Shown here in pieces: positions 35,626 to 44,531 of a stretch of DNA of 64,000 bases. The position numbers were made by a program, and so were the translations under genes. The DNA is taken from contig NZ_BCRM01000016.1 in assembly GCF_001552595.1 (NCBI RefSeq), positions 62,001-126,000 on the forward strand, given 5' to 3'. This DNA comes from Rhodococcus erythropolis NBRC 15567 (lineage in GTDB: Bacteria > Actinomycetota > Actinomycetes > Mycobacteriales > Mycobacteriaceae). Position 1 is the stretch's first letter, and every line of letters starts with the position of its first letter. The notes beneath the pieces were generated by a model that saw only the letters and a program-made list of their open reading frames with translations, did not search any database and was not told the origin of the DNA.

Positions 35626-37248
35626 ATGACGCCGCCGCCTTCGAAAAGTTCGAGTAAAACAGGTTCGACCACCACCCGAGCGCGTCCTGCCGCAGTGTTC
35701 GACGGATATTCAGACATCGGTCGCTACGAGTTGGCTTTCGACGAGATGTTCGAGCCCGACGGCTCGGTGCGTGCCCCGTACAAGGGTGTGTACAAAGCCC
35801 TGGCGCCGACGAGCAGCGCCGACCTTGCCGCGCGTGCCGACGCACTCGGACGCGCATTCATCGACCAGGGCGTGACGTTCTCGCTTTCCGGGCAGGAACG
35901 ACCGTTTCCGTTGGATCTGGTGCCGCGCGTCATCGCCGCGCAGGAGTGGTCGCGGCTGGAAAAGGGCATCAAGCAGCGGGTGAAGGCGCTCGAGCTGTTC
36001 CTTGCGGACATTTACGGCGAGCAACGAATCCTGCGCGATCACGTATTGCCGCGCCGCCTGGTGACCTCGTGCGAGCACTTCCACCGTGAAGCAGCCGGCA
36101 TCGTGCCGCCCAACGGTGTGCGAATCCATGTCGCGGGTATCGACCTGGTCCGAGACGAGGCGGGAGAGTTCCGAGTTCTCGAGGACAATCTGCGATCTCC
36201 GTCCGGTGTCTCCTATGTGATGGAAAACCGTCGCACCATGACTCGGGTGTTCCCGGATCTGTTCATGTCCCACAAGGTGCGGGCGGTAGGTGATTACGCA
36301 ACACACCTGCTGAGGGCGCTGCGTGCGGGTGCTGCACTCAACGAAGCGGACCCGACAGTGGTTGTTCTCACACCGGGTATCGCCAATTCCGCCTATTTCG
36401 AGCATTCATTGCTCGCTCGTCAGATGGGTGTGGAACTCGTCGAAGGTCGCGACCTGTTCTGCCGCGACAACATGGTGTACATGCGCACGACGGAAGGCGA
36501 GCGTCAGGTCGACGTCATCTATCGCCGCATCGACGACGAGTATCTCGACCCGATGCACTTCCGTCCGGATTCGATTCTCGGCGTCGCAGGCCTACTGAAT
36601 GCGGCGCGAGCGGGCAACGTGGTGATCTCGAGTGCCGTCGGCAACGGAGTCGGTGACGACAAACTCGTCTATACCTATGTTCCGCAGATCATCGACTACT
36701 ACCTCGGTGAGAAGCCGCTCTTGCAGAACGTCGACACGTTCCGCTGTTGGTTGGACGAGGAGTGCGAGCAAGTCCTCGACCGCGTCGCCGAACTCGTCAT
36801 CAAGCCGGTGGAAGGGTCCGGCGGCTACGGAATCGTCTTCGGACCGGACGCGAGTCCCAAGGAACTGGCCGCGATCACCCGCAAGATCAAGGCAGACCCG
36901 CGCGGGTGGATCGCGCAGCCTCTCGTGCAGCTGTCCACGGTGCCGACCAAGATCGACGACGTTCTCTCGCCGCGCCACGTGGACTTGCGACCCTTTGCCG
37001 TCAACGACGGTGAGGACGTGTGGGTGTTGCCCGGCGGCCTGACCCGGGTGGCACTTCCGGAAGGTTCGCTGGTGGTCAACTCGAGCCAGGGCGGCGGAAG
37101 CAAGGACACATGGGTGCTCGCCAGCCGCAGCTCGGACGAGGACCCAGAGCTGTCCGGTGAGGAACTGGTGTCCGAGCCCCCGGAATCCGCGGAGCCGGTG
37201 CAGGGACCCGAACTGAGCACCTCTCAACAGCAGCAGCAACAACAGTGA
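35626..37248 (+). CDS. Circularly permuted ATP-grasp type protein (DUF404/DUF407)
   Basis: 540 residues from ATG 35626; the frame is open upstream but that part is not family-like. Homologous by position to Rv2411c. Recognised by DGYSDIGRYELAFDEMF at the start, IHVAGIDLVRDEAGEFRVLEDNLRSPSGVSYVMENR, IYRRIDDEYLDP and ELVIKPVEGSGGYGIVFG, the ATP-grasp nucleotide site. Probably catalyses an ATP-dependent ligation of a carboxylate to an amine. It is always clustered with the alpha-E and transglutaminase genes that follow, and comparative genomics has suggested a role in small-peptide synthesis or tagging. The last seven residues are all Gln (37225-37245), an unusual tail. Confidence 0.88.
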   Translation: MTPPPSKSSSKTGSTTTRARPAAVFDGYSDIGRYELAFDEMFEPDGSVRAPYKGVYKALAPTSSADLAARADALGRAFIDQGVTFSLSGQERPFPLDLVPRVIAAQEWSRLEKGIKQRVKALELFLADIYGEQRILRDHVLPRRLVTSCEHFHREAAGIVPPNGVRIHVAGIDLVRDEAGEFRVLEDNLRSPSGVSYVMENRRTMTRVFPDLFMSHKVRAVGDYATHLLRALRAGAALNEADPTVVVLTPGIANSAYFEHSLLARQMGVELVEGRDLFCRDNMVYMRTTEGERQVDVIYRRIDDEYLDPMHFRPDSILGVAGLLNAARAGNVVISSAVGNGVGDDKLVYTYVPQIIDYYLGEKPLLQNVDTFRCWLDEECEQVLDRVAELVIKPVEGSGGYGIVFGPDASPKELAAITRKIKADPRGWIAQPLVQLSTVPTKIDDVLSPRHVDLRPFAVNDGEDVWVLPGGLTRVALPEGSLVVNSSQGGGSKDTWVLASRSSDEDPELSGEELVSEPPESAEPVQGPELSTSQQQQQQQ

Positions 37249-37304
37249 ACACCTCAGAAGTGCCCAGCTACCAAGAACTATCAGCGAACGGAGCGTGGTG
37301 ACCG

Positions 37305-38276
37305 ATGCTTGCTCGCAACGCAGAGTCCCTCTACTGGATCGGCCGCTACGTCGAGCGCGCCGACGACACCGCTCGGATCCTCGACGTCGCCGTCCACCAA
37401 CTGCTCGACGACGCAACCGTCGACCCGGACCGCACGTCGCGTCTGCTCCTGCGTGTCCTCGGCATCGAAGCGCCGGAGGAGAAGCTCGACGTACGCTCGC
37501 TCACCGACCTGGTTGCGTTCAGCCGCAATCAGGTTGGATCGATCGTGGACTCGCTGGCAAGTGCCCGTGAGAATGCTCGCGGAGCACGTGAGGTCACGTC
37601 GAGTGAGATGTGGGAGTGCCTGAACACCACGTACAACGGACTGGCGGAGCGTGAACGCGCGTCACGCAGGCTGGGGCCACACGAGTTCTTCCGTTATGTG
37701 GAGGAACGCGCAGCGATGTTCGCGGGGCTGGCGGATTCCACGCTCAGCCGCGACGACGGTTACCGGTTCCTTCTGCTGGGCAGGTCGATCGAACGTGTCG
37801 ACATGATTGTGCGGATGCTCCTGGCGCGCGCCGGTGACCGCCCGTCGTCGCCGGCGTGGGTCAGTGTTCTTCGCTCGGCAGGCGCACATGACACGTATTT
37901 GCGTACGTATCGCGGAGCGCTCGACGCCAACCGCGTCGTCGAGTTCATCTTGTTGGACAGACTCTTTCCGCGCTCGGTGTTCCATTCGATCAGGCAGGCC
38001 GAGAAGTGCCTGCAGGAACTCGACCCGCAGCCGGGCAGTCGCGTCGGAATCCGGGCGGAGGCGCCGCGGCTTCTCGGCCGCGCACGCAGCGAACTGGAGT
38101 TTCTGCCGCAGGGCGTGTTGCTCGAAGATCTGCAAGGACGGTTGCTCGGTTGGCAGGAGACCTGTCGCGAACTGGGTGAGGCGATTGCATTGCAGTACTT
38201 CCACGCTGCGCCGTGGGTCGCGTGGACGGATGCCGGCGCCGCGTATGCGGAGTCGACGGTGGAGGGAGAGCTGTGA
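37305..38276 (+). CDS. Alpha-E domain-containing protein (DUF403)
   Basis: 323 residues, almost all helical. MLARNAESLYWIGRYVERADDTARILD is the diagnostic start. WECLNTTYNGL and FLLLGRSIERVDMIVRMLLAR follow. Function unknown; these proteins are always next to the circularly permuted ATP-grasp protein and often a transglutaminase, as here (57 bp after one, overlapping the other by 4 bp). Corresponds by position to Rv2410c. Confidence 0.9.
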   Translation: MLARNAESLYWIGRYVERADDTARILDVAVHQLLDDATVDPDRTSRLLLRVLGIEAPEEKLDVRSLTDLVAFSRNQVGSIVDSLASARENARGAREVTSSEMWECLNTTYNGLAERERASRRLGPHEFFRYVEERAAMFAGLADSTLSRDDGYRFLLLGRSIERVDMIVRMLLARAGDRPSSPAWVSVLRSAGAHDTYLRTYRGALDANRVVEFILLDRLFPRSVFHSIRQAEKCLQELDPQPGSRVGIRAEAPRLLGRARSELEFLPQGVLLEDLQGRLLGWQETCRELGEAIALQYFHAAPWVAWTDAGAAYAESTVEGEL

Positions 38277-39115
38277 GCTGGCGAATGAGGGTCGTGCACA
38301 CCACGGGATATGCGTACGACGCCCCGGTGACGTCGTCGTACAACGAAGCGCGATTGACACCCCGCGGCGACACCAGGCAGACGGTGATCCTCACGCGCGT
38401 CGAAACCCAGCCGGCAACGCGTTCCTATCGGTACACCGATTACTGGGGCACCGCGGTGACCGCCTTCGACTTGCACGCGCCGCACACGGAGTTGGAAGTG
38501 ACCGGACTGTCGGTGGTGGAGACGGAACCGTTTGTTCAGCCCGAGGAAACCGTCGACTGGGATGAATTGTCGGGAAACGCGATTAAAGATCGATTCAACG
38601 AACAACTGAGTTTCACGAGATATGTTCCGCGTGATCGTAAGCTGGCGACAATTGCCAAGGAATTGCGCAAAGATAAATCACCTGAAGATGCAGTAGTGGC
38701 TGCGTCGCAATGGGTTTACGGTGAAATGTCATATGTTCCGGGTACGACCGGAGTGCATACGTCGGCGGTCGAGGCCTGGTCGGCCAGGAAAGGCGTCTGC
38801 CAGGATTATGCACATCTGACCTTGGTGTTGCTTCGAACGATGGGCATTCCCTGTCGGTACGTTTCCGGCTATCTCCACCCCAAACGTGATGCGGCAGTCG
38901 GGGACACGGTGGTCGGGGAATCGCACGCGTGGATCGAAGCGTGGACCGGCGCGTGGTGGGGATATGACCCGACCAATGCGATAGCTGTGAATGAACAGCA
39001 TGTCTCGGTCGGAATAGGAAGGGACTATTCGGATGTGCCGCCTTTGAAGGGAATCTTTTCCGGTGGACGCTCCACAGATCTCGAAGTTGTTGTGGAGATC
39101 ACCAGGCTTGCGTAA
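38273..39115 (+). CDS. Transglutaminase-like cysteine protease family protein
   Basis: 280 residues, GTG 38273 (overlaps the alpha-E gene; ATG 38285 is an alternative). N-terminal bacterial transglutaminase-like domain (HTTGYAYDAPVTSSYNEARLTPR), then the catalytic triad: Cys in KGVCQDYAHL, His in ESHAWIEAW, Asp in WGYDPTN. No signal peptide. Corresponds to Rv2409c. Predicted to hydrolyse or transfer amide bonds, so the trio could make and cleave the same amide product. A stretch around 38570-38760 is much poorer in G+C and uses AAA, AGA and ATA codons rare elsewhere in the window. Confidence 0.9.
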   Translation: MSWRMRVVHTTGYAYDAPVTSSYNEARLTPRGDTRQTVILTRVETQPATRSYRYTDYWGTAVTAFDLHAPHTELEVTGLSVVETEPFVQPEETVDWDELSGNAIKDRFNEQLSFTRYVPRDRKLATIAKELRKDKSPEDAVVAASQWVYGEMSYVPGTTGVHTSAVEAWSARKGVCQDYAHLTLVLLRTMGIPCRYVSGYLHPKRDAAVGDTVVGESHAWIEAWTGAWWGYDPTNAIAVNEQHVSVGIGRDYSDVPPLKGIFSGGRSTDLEVVVEITRLA

Positions 39116-39174
39116 AGTCCGGCAAATCTAGGCGCGTGAGCATTACTACCGTTCGATGAGAAGAAGGTGGGAAT

Positions 39175-39948
39175 ATGTCTCCAACTGCACAGGAATTGAC
39201 TGAGATCGAACCGATCTCGGATGTGAAGAAGTATGCGGCCGAAGCGGTGGGGACATTTGTGCTCGTGTTCTCCGCGGTCGGAACTGCCGTCTTCGCAGGT
39301 GCGAAAGTCGGCAATCTCGGAGTTGCCTTCGCATTCGGCTTGACCCTGCTGTTCCTCGTATATGCGATCGGACCGATTTCCGGTTGCCACGTCAACCCAG
39401 CCGTGACTCTCGGCCAATTCGTGATCGGGCGCATCTCGGCCGTCAATGCGGCGATTTACGTTGTCGCGCAAGTGATCGGCGGCTTGGTCGCCGGCGTCGT
39501 GATCTACACGGTGGCCAACAGTCTCCCGGCGTACAACCGGGCCGCAGACGGACTCGGCGCAAACGGTTGGGGCGCGCACAGTCCGTCGGCCGAGAAGAAT
39601 CTTCTCGGACAGGTGGTTTCCGACGGTTACGGCATCGGTGCCGCCATGATCATCGAGATCCTCCTGACCGCACTGTTGGTATTCGTCGTTCTCGCGTCGA
39701 CCGACCAGATCTCCGACGTGCCGCTCGCCGGGGTGTCCATCGGCTTCACCCTGGCCGTCATTCACCTGATCTCGATCCCGATCGACAACACCTCCGTCAA
39801 CCCCGCTCGAAGTCTCGCTGTCGCGCCGTTCCAGGACGGTGCACTCGGTCAGGTGTGGTTGTTCATCGTGTTCCCGCTGATCGGCGGTGCGCTCGGTGCA
39901 CTCATCTATCGAGCACTCTTCGGACGGTTCAACCGTCTGGACAGCTGA
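39175..39948 (+). CDS. aqpZ: Aquaporin (MIP family, AqpZ-like)
   Basis: Water channel, 257 residues, six membrane helices and two NPA half-helices (CHVNPAVTLG near residue 80 and SVNPARSL near 204). His in TLAVIHLISIPIDNTS plus Arg after the second NPA fit the narrow AqpZ-type filter, not a glyceroporin with Gly/Asp (GlpF has NPARD). The N-terminal 20 residues are hydrophilic. ATG with AAGAAGGTGGG upstream. Together with the ectoine operon it points to osmotic adaptation. Followed by an 18-bp-stem terminator. Confidence 0.93.
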   Translation: MSPTAQELTEIEPISDVKKYAAEAVGTFVLVFSAVGTAVFAGAKVGNLGVAFAFGLTLLFLVYAIGPISGCHVNPAVTLGQFVIGRISAVNAAIYVVAQVIGGLVAGVVIYTVANSLPAYNRAADGLGANGWGAHSPSAEKNLLGQVVSDGYGIGAAMIIEILLTALLVFVVLASTDQISDVPLAGVSIGFTLAVIHLISIPIDNTSVNPARSLAVAPFQDGALGQVWLFIVFPLIGGALGALIYRALFGRFNRLDS

Positions 39949-39966
39949 TCGATACTGTTTCCATCG

Positions 39967-40009
39967 TTCGGGTCGGCTTCAGCTCCAGCTGAAGTCGGCC
40001 CGAAGTTTT
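39967..40009 (+). terminator. Terminator of aqpZ overlapping the 3' end of the PemK-like gene
   Basis: TTCGGGTCGGCTTCAGCT (39967-39984) pairs with AGCTGAAGTCGGCCCGAA (39987-40004), 18 base pairs with two G-U, 2-nt loop, then GTTTTG. It is also transcribed at the end of the convergent PemK-like gene, whose last nine codons form part of the stem. Confidence 0.9.
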
Positions 40010-40512
40010 GCAGCGACCGCGTCGAACTTCTTGTGATCCATGACGGCGCCCTCGCGCCGAATCCCGCTCTCGGGAACGTCGAGCACCCGGTCGAGCCGGA
40101 CCCAGCTGGGCCTTCCCTCGCCGTCCCACGGGCCCGAACCGATTGCGAGCCAATCACGCTCGCCTTCGCGTTTGCTCTGCGAGGACAGCATCAAACCGAG
40201 CAGCGTGTTGCCGTCACGGCCGACAACCAGCACCGGGCGGTCTTTGCCCTGGGTCGGATCCTCCTCGTAGGCAACCCAGGTCCAGACGATCTCGCCCGGA
40301 TCGGCCTTGCCGTCGAGGTCGGGGGAGTACTCGACCTTGCGGGCGCGATGTGCGGTCGGAGACGTCCGCGCGGCGATCGGCCGGCCGGACGGACCCGGCT
40401 TCGAGGCAGACGACTGAGACGTGGACGACTGCAACTGGCGCAGCAACGCAGGGCCCTTCTCCACCGCGAGGGCGCCGAGGGTTCTGCCGATCTGCTTCCA
40501 CATGCTTGCCAT
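39979..40512 (-). CDS. PemK/MazF-fold family protein, no visible antitoxin
   Basis: 177 residues. The C-terminal half carries the MazF/PemK-type beta fold (GEIVWTWVAYEEDPTQGKDRPVLVVGR, then WVRLDRVLDVPESGIRR). The N-terminal 60 residues are a basic Ser/Pro/Arg-rich extension not found in toxins. No antitoxin gene is adjacent: aqpZ and lepA flank it, convergent and divergent. Actinobacterial proteins of this form next to lepA are conserved (Rv2405 by position), so it is probably a housekeeping relative, not an active TA toxin. Confidence 0.85.
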   Translation of the reverse strand: MASMWKQIGRTLGALAVEKGPALLRQLQSSTSQSSASKPGPSGRPIAARTSPTAHRARKVEYSPDLDGKADPGEIVWTWVAYEEDPTQGKDRPVLVVGRDGNTLLGLMLSSQSKREGERDWLAIGSGPWDGEGRPSWVRLDRVLDVPESGIRREGAVMDHKKFDAVAAKLRADFSWS

Positions 40513-40590
40513 AGCGTTCGAGCATAATCACCCACCCGTGGGAACCCCTGGTACGGCGGCGCCGAGACTTGGATATCCTGAGGGTTGACA

Positions 40591-42477
<1,887 letters not shown>

Positions 42478-42483
42478 GAGCGC

Positions 42484-43413
42484 ATGGTCACCACCTGGTT
42501 GTCCCGAGAGTTCGGAGTCGAAATCCCGGTTCTCGGGGCGCCCATGGGTGGTCGCGCGGGCGGCGCGCTCGCCGGAGCTGTATCGGCGGCCGGTGGGTTG
42601 GGTCTGCTTGGCGCGGCTCGGTACAACACACCGGAGTGGATCGAGGCCGAAGCCGAAGTGGCCCGCTCGATCGGCGGAAAATTCGGCGTCGGCCTGATGA
42701 CGTGGTCGCTGCCCGAGAACGAGTTGATGCTCGATGCCGCGATTGCCGTCGAGCCGACCATGATCACCTTGTCGTTCGGTGATCCCGCCGCGTATGTCGG
42801 ACGAATCCACGATGCGGGCATTCCCGTTGTGTCACAGGTCAATACGCTCGAGGACCTTCGTATTGTCGAGGCCGCAGGTGTCGACGCTGTGATCGCGCAA
42901 GGCGGTGAGGCAGGCGGCCATACGGGCCGAATCGGAACCTTGCCGCTGCTGCAGGAGATCCTCGAAGCGACGTCACTTCCGGTGCTGGCAGCCGGCGGAA
43001 TCGGAACCGGACGCGGTTTGGCCGCCGTCCTGGCAGCCGGCGGCGAAGGCGTGATGATCGGAACGGCGCTGCTCGCCAGCCCGGAGACGGTCGGGCCGGA
43101 CTATGCCCGCGACCGCGTCGTCGAAGCCGGAAGTGCGGACACGATTTACACCTCGGTATTCGACCGAGCGCGCAGTCAACCGTGGCCGCAGCGGTGGGGT
43201 GGCCGCGCGGTGGCCAACGAGTTCACTGCCGCGTGGCACGGAGTCGACGCCGACGAGGAAACGCTGGCACAGGCGTACGACCCGTCGGATCCGCACAGCG
43301 GAGTCGTCTATGCCGGAGAAGCTGTCGGACTCGTGCACGGAACCCATCCGGCCGGCGATGTGGTTCGACGCATCGGCGCGGATGCGGAGCGTCTGCTCTC
43401 TCGTTTCGCCTGA
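42484..43413 (+). CDS. Nitronate monooxygenase-like FMN oxidoreductase
   Basis: 309 residues, TIM-barrel FMN enzyme of the NMO/2-nitropropane dioxygenase family. IPVLGAPMGGRAGGALAGAVSAAGGLGLLGAARY at the N-terminus, AQGGEAGGHTGRIGTLPLLQ (catalytic His in GGHTG) and AAGGIGTGRGLAAVLAAGGEGVMIGTALL as the phosphate site. It may oxidise nitronates; some family members act on other substrates. ATG 6 bp after lepA, with GGAG within the lepA stop, so cotranscribed. Confidence 0.9.
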   Translation: MVTTWLSREFGVEIPVLGAPMGGRAGGALAGAVSAAGGLGLLGAARYNTPEWIEAEAEVARSIGGKFGVGLMTWSLPENELMLDAAIAVEPTMITLSFGDPAAYVGRIHDAGIPVVSQVNTLEDLRIVEAAGVDAVIAQGGEAGGHTGRIGTLPLLQEILEATSLPVLAAGGIGTGRGLAAVLAAGGEGVMIGTALLASPETVGPDYARDRVVEAGSADTIYTSVFDRARSQPWPQRWGGRAVANEFTAAWHGVDADEETLAQAYDPSDPHSGVVYAGEAVGLVHGTHPAGDVVRRIGADAERLLSRFA

Positions 43414-43446
43414 AAGCAAGGTCGGACACAGCCGGGTCCCATATGA

Positions 43447-43465
43447 GAAGGTAAGCCTCTACTAA
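43447..43465 (+). promoter_or_regulatory. IdeR/DtxR-like iron box before the siderophore-binding lipoprotein gene
   Basis: The 19 bases starting GAAGGTAAGCCT and ending CTAA match the IdeR/DmdR form TWAGGTWAGSCTWACCTWA at 15 of 19 positions; the 5' half and center are near perfect and the 3' half has three changes. It ends 19 bp before the GTG of the lipoprotein gene, at a fitting place to repress transcription when iron is abundant. Confidence 0.5.
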
Positions 43466-43484
43466 CTAGTGGAGGAGTATTTTC

Positions 43485-44474
43485 GTGCGTGCGATGAAGT
43501 TCTCGGCGGTGGCTCTCTTGGGAGCACTGGTCGTAGGTATCAGTGGATGTTCGTCCTCGGACGCCGACGAGATCGCGGACGGTCGGGTCACCACGATCGA
43601 TCACAAGTTCGGCGCCACCACGATCACCGGGACGCCGACGCGTATCGTCGCGGCCGACATCCAGTGGCTCGACGCTCTGCTCGAACTCGGAATCCAGCCG
43701 GTGGGGTACCTGGCTGCCGGCCCGATGGGCGACGAGCGTGGCCTGTTCCCGTGGGAGAGCGGCGTGGACGCGTCGGCGAAGGAACTTGATCGCTCGGCGA
43801 TCCAGCAGTTCGGTGTCCCGCTCAAAGCAGAAGAAATTGCAGCATTGGATCCCGATCTGATTCTCGGCGGGTTCTCCGTCGCCGATCAAGACGATTTCGA
43901 CCAGTTGAGCAAGATCGCTCCGACAATTGCCGGTCTGTCCGACGTCCAGGTCGATCCGTGGCAGGACCAGGTCGAGATTCTCGGTCGAGTTCTCGACAAG
44001 GAGTCGCGCGCCGACGAGATCGTCGAGGCGACAAGCGGGCAGATCGATGCGCTCGCGCAGCGGCTGCCAGGCCTGAAGGGCAAGACGGCGCTTCTGTCGC
44101 AGTACGTCTTCCCGACGTCGCAGTTGGTGATCGTCGCCGATCCCAAGGACGGCGCATCGGGATTGTTCACTAGCCTGGGAATGTCGTTGCCGCCCAAGCT
44201 CGTCGAAGAGGCGGGCGTTACCGGTGGCCGGCTGATGCTCAGCCCCGAACGGGTCGACGCTCTGAGCGCCGACGTCGTGGTGTTGCTGCCGAACGGCGGA
44301 ACGCTTGAAGACATGATGAAGCTGCCGGGGTTCGCCGACCTACCCGCAGTCAAGAGTGGCGGTCTGGCGATCGTCGACTATCCGACAGTTGCCGGGTTGA
44401 ACACTCCGTCGTCGCTGTCGCTGAAGTACTCGCTCGAATCGATCACGCCGCAGCTCGAAGCGGTGGCCGGCTAG
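43485..44474 (+). CDS. Iron-siderophore ABC transporter substrate-binding lipoprotein
   Basis: 329 residues from GTG 43485 (GGAGGAG 7 nt upstream). Lipoprotein signal with lipobox GISGC near residue 22. The FepB/FhuD fold shows HKFGATTITGTPTRIVAADIQWLDALLELG and EEIAALDPDLILGG, then FADLPAVKSGG. Predicted to bind ferric siderophore at the outer face of the membrane. No permease or ATPase genes are adjacent, so it would use those elsewhere. The IdeR-like box above and this position support iron control. Confidence 0.9.
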   Translation: MRAMKFSAVALLGALVVGISGCSSSDADEIADGRVTTIDHKFGATTITGTPTRIVAADIQWLDALLELGIQPVGYLAAGPMGDERGLFPWESGVDASAKELDRSAIQQFGVPLKAEEIAALDPDLILGGFSVADQDDFDQLSKIAPTIAGLSDVQVDPWQDQVEILGRVLDKESRADEIVEATSGQIDALAQRLPGLKGKTALLSQYVFPTSQLVIVADPKDGASGLFTSLGMSLPPKLVEEAGVTGGRLMLSPERVDALSADVVVLLPNGGTLEDMMKLPGFADLPAVKSGGLAIVDYPTVAGLNTPSSLSLKYSLESITPQLEAVAG

Positions 44475-44476
44475 CA

Positions 44477-44526
44477 CTGCTGTGCGCCTTTATTAACCGC
44501 GGGCGGTTAATAAAGGCGCACAGCAG
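44477..44526. terminator. Bidirectional terminator between the convergent lipoprotein and GH15 genes
   Basis: CTGCTGTGCGCCTTTATTAA (44477-44496) and TTAATAAAGGCGCACAGCAG (44507-44526) are perfect complements, extended inside by ACC/GGT-type pairs around a small loop. It starts 3 bp after one stop and ends 6 bp before the other. Confidence 0.85.
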
Positions 44527-44531
44527 GGGGT

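Noticed and set aside
39979-40512. Toxin-antitoxin module
   Set aside because: PemK-like fold, but no antitoxin frame on either side and a long basic N-terminal extension; position is conserved next to lepA.
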